In this document: positions 14,785 to 26,514 of the stretch, in pieces
Numbering within the stretch: the stretch's first letter is position 1
Layout of the letters: each line of letters opens with the position of its first letter
Source: Diprion similis
Taxonomy: Eukaryota; Arthropoda; Insecta; Hymenoptera; Diprionidae
Direction: 5' to 3'
NCBI RefSeq assembly: GCF_021155765.1
Contig: NC_060111.1
Coordinates: forward strand, 2,533,497-2,597,496
DNA: 64,000 nucleotides
Program-made: the position numbers and the translations under genes
The notes under the pieces: generated by a model
Databases searched by the model: none
Told to the model about the DNA's origin: nothing
Seen by the model: the letters and a program-made list of their open reading frames with translations, nothing else

Positions 14785-16780
14785 TCATTCGAACAGCCAG
14801 CCAAGTATATTTTTCTCTTCGCTAGACTCGCTTGTGCTACCAGATTCGCTTGAACTCTCCGAAGACTCGCGTGCTTTGCATTCCTCCTCGTACATGCGGT
14901 TGATTTTTGCGATGTCCTTCTTTGTCAATCCTTTGCGCTGGCCGAGCTTTACCTCATCCTGCTGTTAGGAAAAGAAGGATTTTTCACTTTTGTTCGAATC
15001 GATCTAAGAGGCCAAGTGACTGGCTAGAAATATTCTTTCTGAGGTGCCTAACCATAGGCAATTCATATCACTTGCAAGCAAACGGTGTGGACCTATCGCC
15101 AGGCGCATAACAATTTCGGTTTCTTACTTTCGGGGTGATCGTGGGCTGATCGTTCTTCGAAAAAGCATGTGAGCTATAGTGCATGATGCTTTTGTAGTCA
15201 TAGGGGATTCCGAAGTCGGTTACTGTCTTGTTGTCATATTTCTTGAAGTTGTTCTCCTTGCCTTAATGAAAGAAAACGTTTTTATCTCGCAATTTATCAC
15301 ATTAAGATGAAAATTAATAGGTACCACTGTCTGAATCATAAGTTAGGAATCGAGAAAACAAAAACTGTTGTAAAAATCTCCAGCAATGTTATTTCCTCAA
15401 TGATTGTGAATATGAATTAAACAACATCTCTACTGTGTAACGATTCAATCCTAAAACCTTTTACAAATTGTTTTTATCCTAGCTGGTGTGTTCTTCAAAT
15501 TTTCTCAGATTCATTTCGATTAATGCACAGTAAAAATGTTGTCTCGTTCATTCGTCATTGGTGCAAATAACATCATTGATGATTGTTTAAACGATCTTTC
15601 TCTTTTTCGAACTCACGATTCGGACCTTGGAGGCAATTCATCTCTGGCGCTAATCACGTTAAAGGATAACTCTAGTCACACCTTCCTGGATATTATCCCA
15701 ATGTATCTCGACGAAATCGTCCCTGTCCGCGGCGCTCTGCTGATGGTAGAAACCGAGCGCGTGCATCAACTCGTGGACCACGATTCCATGCCTGACGCAT
15801 TTCGGATTGTTAACATTGAGGACTTGCCCCTGCCCGTGCCGACCGACCATCGACCAGCATCCCGATTCGGTTCCCCTTATCGACACGTAATCTTCGTCGG
15901 ATTTGTCGTAAGGTCTGAATCGCAGGCAAGTTCTCTCGTGGTACTCGGCCAGCGCTCCCTTGATCACCTCGACGCCTTCCTTATCTACGATTATGTATAA
16001 TTAAAAAAACTGTTACCCAATTGTCTTTATACAGATCAACGTCATATACAGCCTCTCACCGAAATCCTCCTCATGGATGTGGTAGGGAATCTCGGCTCGC
16101 GGCCACCGCGCTTCGGCTTCTAGGAGTCCGTTTTTCGCGATGTCTCGTCCCTCAGGATGGACCATGATGTCGCCCTCGAAGAGGCCGCTCAGTTCCCAGA
16201 GATTCTGCGTGTCATCCGGCTTCCAAGCGTCCATTCTGCGCCCTTTTTGTGCAAGAAATAAATCATATGTAACAACAACAAACGTTTATAGAACGTGAGC
16301 TTGAAAAAACGCCTAACATACTCCTGCTATATAAAGAATCGTGTGCAACAAAATGGGAACGGTTTTTTCGTCTCGCGTATTTGCAATATTCGTCTTCGAC
16401 TTCTCCTACGATTCATATTGCAAAATTACTACGCTCGGACCGAAAAGACTGAGGACACGAGCGACGTTGCTCCCGGAGATAGGCAACCCACGTTACACCT
16501 TACATGCATTAAGTATGATCCAAGATGTAAGTTAGGTTGCCTATCTGCCGGCGCAATGTAACTTGCGTTGTTTACTTCGAAGGAAAAACCTTTATACGCT
16601 TTATACGTATAATGTTATAAGGAAAGAAAATTATCCACCTATTTCACTGTGGTTGTAGTCCTTGGTGAATACTCCGACAAAACGGGGCGACGGCGGTGTC
16701 CGGGATTTTCGGGATTCCCCGACGGCAGCTGCGAGGCACAAACCGATCGCCTGCAGAGCGATTAAAGCCGTTTTTAGCAT
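14785..16780 (-). CDS. Secreted astacin-family (M12A) zinc metalloprotease, 5 exons
   Basis: Exons in transcript order: 16780-16639, 16242-16060, 15984-15682, 15261-15128, 14958-14785; total 936 nt, 311 aa. A signal peptide (MLKTALIALQAIGLCLAAAVG) is followed by a short propeptide with LFEGDIMV, whose Asp is the family's activation switch. Then comes a catalytic domain with the zinc site HELMHALGFYHQQ and the Met-turn SIMHYSSHAF. Unusually, the Glu that normally follows the third zinc His (GFxHE) is Gln here, and the usual Arg of the next segment is Ala (SAADRD). After the protease domain there is no EGF or CUB module, only a Ser/Glu-rich acidic tail ending GWLFE. The protein is probably secreted and active, but with an altered zinc-site periphery. 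The substrate is unknown. Confidence 0.92.
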
Positions 16781-19428
16781 CTTTCGCGTGGAGGCTGAAG
16801 TTCGAAAAATAAGTTCAGAGACCCGCGCTTCGCTCTGAGGTCGTTTCGTGGTTTCTAAGGTTGCACTGCACGCTCGTGGGACGAAGTCGTGTATTTATGC
16901 TTACCAGATTGGGCCGCGCTACACGTCCGATCAGTTCCTTCCTGTCTGTTCGCGGGGTTTACTGAGAGCCGTTAGAATTCGAATACTTACCTGCCCGATA
17001 GATAGCCAAAAACTAGTCGCTGGCTCAAGGAAGTCACACACTCGCGATAAAAGGTACGCTAACACGCCTAGGACCGCCCGTGGAATACAAATCGCGAATC
17101 CTCATCAACGTTGCGGGCAAAGTGTCCCATTTACGAGTCCGATATGCTGTGCATATACACTGACAAGGTGTATCGTATCTTTCTAACGTCTTGACTTAAT
17201 GTTTGATTAAAATTTCTTGTTGTTTTTCATCGTTTCGATGTGTTGTGAAAATACTTTTGACTCTCCACCTTACTTGTATTATAATACATCACGTATACCT
17301 GAAAACGATCAGCTTGTAGTTGGTAAAAATCTGGAAACATAAGAGAATTTTTTAATTACGGACATGAAAATTTTTCTACCGTTGTTATCAGGGATTTTTT
17401 TCCAATCACCGAAACAAAATCTTGGATAAACTTATACGAGTACATTGCAGGTATATCATTATATGCTGCGTGTAATGAATTGGAAACGTATATGATGAGT
17501 AATTTCGATTTTTATTATAGGTTTTGAATTTTCGAACTTTATTTGTTGCTGTTTTAGTCGACGACTTAAAGCTTCGGTATACATACGGTATAGATATATG
17601 TATATAATGAATAATACAACAGACCTACCGAAATCGTTTTTCGTTGCACGCATCATGCACGCGGTACCGTATTACGCCAGAATAAAATCATACGGCTCAA
17701 AATCGTGAAATTTATCGGGCATAAAGGTTCAGGGTTCAATCATATGACACCTATAATCGTGAACGCACCGAACACGCTGCACGCTTTGTGATTTTATAAA
17801 TATGAAAAAAGCTTAAAAGTGCGACAGAGATACAGATTGTAATCCGAGGCACGAGATAAAGCAGCGAAAAACAATGGCCCACATAAGAGTGCAACAACAA
17901 CGACGATAACGATGATTTACGATCTACAAAATTAGAACACATGATGGAATGATTGTATGGCGATGAACAGATGATCTAGGACGATGCGATAAGAAAAATT
18001 AAAAACGATTTTAGAAAAGAGGATGAAGAAAGGGAAACTTGAAAAAGAAATCGGATTAGGAATGAGAAATAAATCGTTCACTCTGCTAGGTGATATTTTT
18101 ATACCATGCTTCCGATTTCGATCATTTTTTGTACACGTATAGTAGATTCCTGAGACATGTATACATATAATCCTTGCCAAGTAACGAAGAGTGAAAGAGA
18201 AAAGAAATTCATAGACAGACGGTAACGAAAGAAAGAAAAAAACGCGAGGAGTAAGAAGGGATTTATATTGTTAGATTCGGGCCTCACTCGAGAGGCCCAA
18301 TCGACGGGGCGAAAAACAAGAACCGATCCGGCTAGAATTTAGGCTATGAGGAGCCTCCTGGTGAATCTGGAACAGTGAGTTCGTTGCCCTCGCTGATCGG
18401 CTGGGACTTGCATGTGTGTGTGTGTGTCTGTGCCGTGTATCCGCTTGTTCACACGATGCATGTGTGTGTTTATACATATATGTATATATATATTTATATG
18501 TACACATATGGATATAATCGATGTACATGTTGCAGCATCGATTTTACCCCGCTTAAATACGATAGTATAAATATGATATTACGTAGACTGCATATGGTGA
18601 AAATCTGGAACTGAAAGAAAAGTCAGGATTCATTATATGACGTTATTAAATGAAAAGAAAGAAAAATTATTACAGCTTTACTAGTAAGGAAGCAGTAAAA
18701 ATTTTTTGAAGAACAATTTTTCTCAATATTTTTCAACTGCACGCACCGATACACAGATTGGCGAGGATTTTCGTTATGGGGAAAAGTTTTAGTCTGTTGA
18801 CTAAGGAATAAAAGTGAGATATTTATATTGTTTATATAGTATTTTTTAGTGGTTATCACAGTCACATTTCAACGGAATATGTATCAAAAGCGTAGAAGAA
18901 AGAAGGGGAGAAAAAGTTCTCGAAGATTATTATCCGAAAATTGATTTATGGACAACGAGATGATTTGAATCCAGATAATAATTATCCTTAATCGTTGGAT
19001 ATATTATTTATAACACCGTTGCTTGTAAACGCGCAAGTTTCACTCCGCACGCACGCACGCATGTATTCACGCGTTAACTCGTGCACGTGCTGATATCAGC
19101 ACGTGCGTTTCGGGTCAACGGTCTCACGCTCTAACAGGTAAATACATGTATATATGTATACATGCAGTATATAAACCTGCACATACGTTATACATATGTA
19201 GGTACATACGTAAATACATGCAAGCGCCGCAGGTGTTTTCGTGCATATGATGCACGCATCTCGCATCTCCTTGCGTCGATGTAACGCTTGCAGAAAATAT
19301 AAATATATACATCCTACACATTTTTCCCCGTTCGTTTACTTCGCTCTTCGTCTGCTTAGATCTTTCCTCCTTTTATCCTTGACGTTTTTTTTTATTTATG
19401 AAAGGATGTGTAATACCAGGATGGCCTA

Positions 19429-19480
19429 CAAACACCGGGAAATCCTGGAAAACCTGGAATTCTCATCAGGGTACTTTTAA
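19429..19480. repeat. Dispersed GGAAAACCTGGAATTC-type repeat fragment
   Basis: Contains GGGAAATCCTGGAAAACC TGGAATTCTCA. The same wording recurs at 31.71-31.95 kb. It is part of a short degenerate repeat built on GGAAAACCTG units. Confidence 0.5.
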
Positions 19481-20068
19481 TTTGGTAATAAAAAAGAAGT
19501 GATAAAATCAGTTTTCTATCATGAGTGTTAGAAACGTTTTTTTTAACCGAGGACAAGTTTAATTTCTGTTTTTTTGTTTTGTTTTTTCTTTCGAGAAAAG
19601 AAATTGGTTTAGCTAACATTTTTTTTTTTTTTATATATATCAAATTTTTATTAAATTCAAATTGAATTTCAAAACGAATATAAATTTAATAAGCTAAACG
19701 CGATTCAGGTTTCATTTCAGTAACTTATTACTGGACCTGGAAAAATATCAAGAAAAACTGAGTGGTTTTAGGTCCTGGCTAAGTTGAAAATATCATTGAG
19801 TATATTTCCAAAAAATTTATAGCCACCCTTTGTATGCCCGATTCTTCGATAGTTTGCATGTACTATTAATTGTTTATGGCGAGCTGTTTTTACACGGGAC
19901 GAGTGTTAATCTAGTCCTGTCCATCACCTTGCACAAGAATATCGCGATTGCGGCGGCCAGAAACGACTCGACGTGCGGGGGAGACGATAATATATACGTA
20001 TACTCTCTATAACTATATACATATCATACGTAGGTATAACAAGACTGGAGGGTAAAGAGCTTTGGAGA

Positions 20069-20092
20069 GGGGGGGGGGGGGGGGGGGGGGGG
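20069..20092 (+). repeat. Poly-G run of 24
   Basis: Uninterrupted G24 in AT-rich surroundings; one of several long G or C runs in this window. Confidence 0.95.
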
Positions 20093-20603
20093 AATTCACG
20101 CATCAGGAGAAATCGCGTAGCTATATTTGCTCGATCGAAATGTATATAGGTATAAAGGACTTCAAAACACGTTTCGCATAATTATTTATACGAATTTAAA
20201 TTTCTTGTATATATATATATGTACATGTATGTATGTATATATATATATATATACATACATACATATGTATACTGCGTAACATGTGTAAATTTATACTCTG
20301 CATATGCACGCGCACATATACTTGGTTTTTCGTATATTATACCGTATAATTTTTGTGTATAATATAATACAATCGTATGTATACGAGACACGTATGGATA
20401 ATGTCCGTCCGTTTATCACATGCTAAATTGGAAATGTCACGGAGAATTTATAAACGGTTGCAGTTCAGGCTTGACTGAAGTTATAAATGTGACTGTTTGT
20501 GATTTCGCAAGAAAAGAAAAGAAATGGTGAAAAAAAAAAAAAAACAGTAAAAAATATATCTATATACATTAAACATTATAATATTAACCAAAAGGTGCAA
20601 AAT

Positions 20604-20608
20604 GATTA

Positions 20609-20646
<38 letters not shown>
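20604..20646 (+). repeat. (ATT)n microsatellite
   Basis: Nearly perfect ATT trinucleotide array of about 13 units. Confidence 0.95.
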
Positions 20647-23364
20647 GTCTATAAAGACAAGGAAATTTAAATTTTCAACCCTGCAAGGAGAAACAGCCGA
20701 TTTATTTGTTAGTTGAATATTTATTTATTTGTTGTTTTTTTTTACTACATTTTGGGGCGCAGTGGGAATTCTGGTAATTATGGAAATACGCTCGATTACG
20801 AATTGCGATTTGTAATACGCGTGATGAAAATATTGTGAAATTTTATAAGTATAATATAATTCGTGTGAACAGAGGCACGCTAATGAAATTCTTATCAGAA
20901 TTGGATGAGTTTCGAGTATATATATACAATCATTAAATATATCGATTATACCTATACGAGAAACTAAATCGTTCCGGGAATTTTAATTTTCAATAGTAAA
21001 CATGCAGATACGTGTTAAAACTGATTGATTGCAGTCGGGGAAAAAGAAATAAAATAATTTAAAAACGATTTCAATTTACAAAACAGAGGATATTAGAAAT
21101 TTTTTGCTATTTCAGGCGATCTCACTTTACTTCTTATACGAACGTTGTCCGGTTAGATTCCGGTGTATGAATAAGAAATTTTGATTAAGTAGATATATTT
21201 ACAATAATAATATGTTTAATAAACAATTCGAAATAGTTGAGAGATCGCTTAATAGTTATTTATAACGAAATTCGACCGATTCGTTGATCAATTAAACCTT
21301 CAAGTTCGGTACTCACGTCGGTTTAAAGAAAAACAAATACAAAAAACTTCCACTACCAAAAATTTTTCATATCATCAAAAATGATAGTCTCAAAAAATTT
21401 TATTTCATCTCTATTTCTCTCTGAATGGATAAATTTTTCTTTTCACGACAATATTCTGATCTTGAAACTTTCTTCAACAATACCGGAAAGCTTCTTTTAC
21501 TGCACTTATAAACTCTCGATCTCTCATTTATCTTATCAAACAACGTCACGTTAGTTTATACAAATCTAAAAAATATTTTCTCAAATAAAAAGACAAAAAA
21601 ATACAATAATTTTTTTCCAATAAACGAAAATTCCCGTCTTCTTTTTTTTTTTTTCTCTCTCTTTATTTTGCATCTTGTAAAATCGTACAAAACTTTGCGT
21701 TCACCGTGAACAAATTTTCGTGCTTCGGATCGGACGAATCACAGTTTGATAAAGAACAAGAAAAAAAAAAAAAAATGCAGAAAAAACATGCAAAGAAAAA
21801 AAAAGAAACAAAAGAACAAAAACAACGTAGGGTAGAATACAAGAACAACAAGAAAAACAAGAAAAAAACAATAAAAACGACCTTCTTTCACTGAAGTATA
21901 AAACGTGGGGTTACTGCGGGTCCCGTTTTCGCCAATCATACAGCGATCATACTCGACTAACAATGAGAAAGTCCTCGGTTTGTTCGTGCAGGTTGTACCA
22001 GTTTGGGATCACCATCTCGGCATGAACCCGCGCGTGTGCAGTTTGCACCGGGGCCCTAACTGCACCGCAGCCCCCCCCCCCCACCCCCCTCCCCCCTCCC
22101 AAGTCCCTTCGCCGCGGGGCCTGAAGGCACCAAAATAAGCTTGCAAATTCTCTGCGCTGCATATATAATGTTGGTATGTGCATATGTATATATATGTGTG
22201 TGTGTGTGTACACATGCGGTAGTACGATTACACGATTGCACGGTGTACGCGATGCGATGCTTACGCTGTGTTACATTATACGACGTTATTTTACGCCGGG
22301 GATATTTTTAGCAGCGGGACAACAGTTAACCTCTTTAACGCACCTCTCGGTTTATTACCCTGCGCAAGCGTGTCCGACGTATCGCCGATTCTCCATCCGC
22401 CCCGAAACCTGTAACGATATATTTTTTTTACCTTCGTTTTCGGTTTTTTTTTTTTTCGTTTTTGGTTTTAGTTATTTTCACTCTTGTGTTTTTTTGTTTT
22501 TTTTTTCTACTTGCCGATTACTTGCCCCCCCCGCCGAGATGATGAGAGAGAAATGAGTACACTTGGTCGCATAGATTATGGGACGGTAGTATGGTAATTT
22601 TTTTTCCACCAGTCGGTTACGTTGGCAATCCTGTGTCAGCCCGCAGCGCCATCACTGGCTGCTCGCGAAACCGGCTTAACCTTTGTTAACTTAATATAAC
22701 CCATAATCGTCGAATATAACACAAAAATATAAATTTCGAGGGTAAGAAACTTTCCTGCAGAAACCTTTTGCTTTTTTTTATCGTGACCGAAGCTATATAT
22801 ACTTATTATTTCGATAGTTTTTTTCACATACCCATCGTTTGCAATTGCAGTTTTTTTTTTTTTTTTTTTTTTTTTTGGCCCATTATATCGCAATGAGTCC
22901 CTTTTCTAACCGAAAGACATATTGAACCTCGTTGATATTTTCTCATATTCTCTAAATCCGTGGGTTTTCAATACTGAAATGAACTTCTTTTATTGAAATG
23001 AATATCTTCTTCTTTTTTTCTTGAAGAGCTACTTGACACGTATACGCGATGTATATAACGATACACTTTGGGACTATCAGATATCGAACATATCTTTCTT
23101 TCTTTTTTTTTTCTTTTTTTTTTCAAATGATTTTTTCAAGACATATACCGCATATTAAATAATCGTTAACCACCTTACAACAGGAATAAAATTTTTCGAC
23201 AAATCCATCGCCGCTATTTATTTTTTATACAGTTATCCACGCGTTGGAAGTAAAAACGAGTACAAAAATTTTGGGAAAAGAGAAAAAAAAAAACAACAAC
23301 AACACTCAATATCCGATAAGTGTCGAAAACATGTTGAAATCGTCGAAAAATTGTTTCTTTGCAG

Positions 23365-23398
<34 letters not shown>

Positions 23399-24612
23399 TA
23401 ATCAAAGATATTTGAAGTGAATATTTTCATTTGAAAAACGAACGGGTTAAACGAGAGAGATCGCAGGCGAGATCTCGCGATCAATCACCGTGTAGATCGT
23501 AGGTCGTAGATTGAAGAGCCAAAACGTCTCGCTCCCTCTCCTATTTCTCTAGGAATTTATTACACCACGAGTGGCCTCTCCTCTCTCTCCTTTTCTAACG
23601 TTACAGTACTTACCGCGGCGGTGCAGGGGCCCAGGCCGCTGCGATATCCTCACCGACGAAAAGAACGCCCGGCGGCGGCGGCGTTCTTGGGCCGGGGGCC
23701 TCATGAACCAGTGACCCACTGGGCCCCCGGTTGCCGCGCGTATTTTGGTAGCTGCCTGGGCAGAGGGCCGCTTCTCTCGGTGCCATGCCGCCGGGCCTCA
23801 TGCACGCTTCGGTCTACGCCGAGTTCGACGACCCCGGTCAGGTGTCCCCTCGGCGGTCGTTGGGCCTCTCCGCCCCCCTCCACCTCCTTCTTGACTGGCC
23901 CGGTCGGGGGCCGCGGCTAGTCGATCGGTCCCCCGACCCACGTCGTCTTCTTTATTTTCTTCCTCCCCTTCTCATTCGCATTCTCGATCCCCGTATGCAG
24001 GAGTCAGGGCGTCTGGGGTTTCGCGTGTGTTTTATACAAGTTCGCTTTTTTTTTTTTTTTCTTTATTTTTTCTATTATCGTTTAAAATTGTTTTTTTTTT
24101 TTTCATTCTTTCTCTGTCTTTTTTCGTTTCATCATCTATGTACCTACATAAGGCAGTTATTACGAATTAATAGAATTAAGTCTCGGGTACCGTAAACGGT
24201 TTGAATAACAAAATGAAAGAAAGAGAGAGAGAGAAAGAGAGATAAAAAAAAAAAAAGTAAAAACAAATCAAGATTATCACAACTTCTCGAGATATTTTAA
24301 ACGATACTTTCAACTTTTCACTGAGAGATCGATGCGGGTCCCATTCGTTGTTATAATAATTGCTGTTCGAGTGGAATTCGAATCTCTTTGCATCCGCACT
24401 TATATACATATACATATATATATATATATATAATATATCTATATATATACATTGACAAAGAAAACGATACTCTGTAACACGCGTTTATATTATACATATA
24501 TGTAGTCGCTTTGCGGGGAACCGATCAAGATGCCGTTAGAACAGCTGATGGTACGGAATAGAAGAGAAAGAAGAAGAAGAAGAAGAAGAATGTGTGCATG
24601 TGTATATTATAT

Positions 24613-24645
<33 letters not shown>

Positions 24646-26124
24646 TATGTATATATATGGTGGCATGTTGATATAGAAACTGGTACGCGAGCATCCGCGG
24701 AACACCGTTCATGCGGTAGTTCGTTCTTGGTAATGGATTTATGGAATTCAGCGGGAGATTGGCCGATTCGTGAGATCGTTCGGTGCATTTATCCCAGTCA
24801 TATATGTATGTGTACAGATGTGTGTATTTAACACAGGTATGCACAGACTGGAGTGGTCCTTGGAAAGGTCAGTTTTTAATTTAGACTAGATCGTCGTCCG
24901 AATCGGTTTCAGATAATTCGAAAATGATTCACTAATTTTTGCCGATTTTTATCTCAACTCTAGACACTCGTGTCTCAAAGAGGGTGGATTTCCTATTTTT
25001 ATTGTAAGAGTTATGATGTTCGAAAAATAAAAACAAAGGAATTAGTGATACTGTCTAAGAAAAAATTCACGTCATCATATCAGATCATATCATATTATCT
25101 AGACGAATTGAACTTCCTATTAATGAAATAAAGTCATACTTCAAGGGTTTGTAACTTCAATGTAGGTATAATAATTTCGGGTTCAAACGTCGCCGTGTCC
25201 TTTTCGTCCTGTAATTGAATTTTTCCTCTGCATCGACATATATATATATATATACTATATATTGATATATATTTTTTTTTTTAAATAACTATCATTTGTA
25301 AGGTTAATTCAAATGTTCTATATTTGTGTTTTTTTTTTTTTTGTTTTTTTTTTGTGGTTTTCATTTCTTTCTTTTTAATATTACACAACGCATCCTGCGG
25401 AATCGAATGTCAAATTTTCCCCTTTTTAGACCGAAACATATGACAAACAAATAAATAAATATAAGTAAATCTGAGGTTGGAATACATGACCTTTTTTCCA
25501 AAATTTCACTGGGGACCGTACATCGAACTGTCTCTACACAAATTCTTCTTATCTTGGTTTTATCTTTCAAATTGTTTTTGTCAAAGCTGTGGCCTATTAT
25601 GTACCGGATATATACAGTAAATTTCCATCTGATGTTTTTACTTTTGTGCAGATGTTATGGAAAGTGTGCAGGTGTGGAGAAAGCGAAGTGTACATTAAGT
25701 ATTGAGATAAAAAGCAAGATTTTCTGCATTACATTGAGACTAAAAATTTTTTTCTCACCATTTATACTTGACTTGTTTTTTTTCTTATCTTCATCTCTTC
25801 ACTTTTCTGTATAACTATTCGTGAAAAAATATATTTCGTATGACTTATATGCATATACGTATATAATTTTGATTTCACGCTTTTCCTCGTGCAATTATCG
25901 GTTTTATCATATTTCAATAATTTCTTCTAATAATCTCCTTTTTTCCTCCATTCATCATCGATTAGAGTATATCGTTATTGTAATTTACAATACCGGGTAA
26001 TTCCAGCCAAGATTGCCATACTTGTGAATCATCTCTTACCTTAAATGCAATGTCATCGTAATTAAGTGTCTCTTTTTCATTCTGAAATCGTCGAGATCGG
26101 GGAAAAAATTTACGATACAATTGA

Positions 26125-26126
26125 GC

Positions 26127-26157
<31 letters not shown>

Positions 26158-26158
26158 A
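26125..26158 (+). repeat. (AAAT)n microsatellite
   Basis: Eight tandem AAAT-type units; a related AAGT/AAAT array lies at 26.45-26.48 kb. Confidence 0.9.
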
Positions 26159-26371
26159 GATCTGAAAGAAAGCAAAGAAAAAAAAAGAACGAATAATGGT
26201 AGTAAAAAATACAACCGCGTCTAGGATCAGGATATCTATCATCTATGTAACGAAACGGTTAAAAAGTCGATTCGAGTTCGATTCCAGTTTGCCGTTAATT
26301 ATCGGTATATATGGTACCTTATGTACGACGAATCGTTCGATCTTGGTTACCGATAATACCGTCTGCTTATG

Positions 26372-26406
26372 TACATACATACATACATACATACATACAT
26401 ACATAC
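26372..26406 (+). repeat. (TACA)n microsatellite
   Basis: About nine tandem TACA units. The same tetranucleotide recurs near 24.61 kb and 30.32 kb. Confidence 0.95.
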
Positions 26407-26514
26407 ACGTCGTATAATGGTGAAAAAATAAAGAAATTTAAAAAATATACGAGTAAGTAAGTAAGTAAATAAATAAATAAAGAAATTCCGTGATTTTTTT
26501 TTCTCCGCTCCATA

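Larger units (their letters stand above)
16781..26514. other. Gene-poor, repeat-rich intergenic DNA
   Basis: No conserved domain in any frame. Mostly AT-rich with TATATA/TACATA microsatellites, poly-A/T and poly-G runs. GC-rich islands at 22.0-22.14 kb and 23.6-23.95 kb, and a short balanced stretch at 18.29-18.42 kb, are the only places that look different; see findings. Confidence 0.6.
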
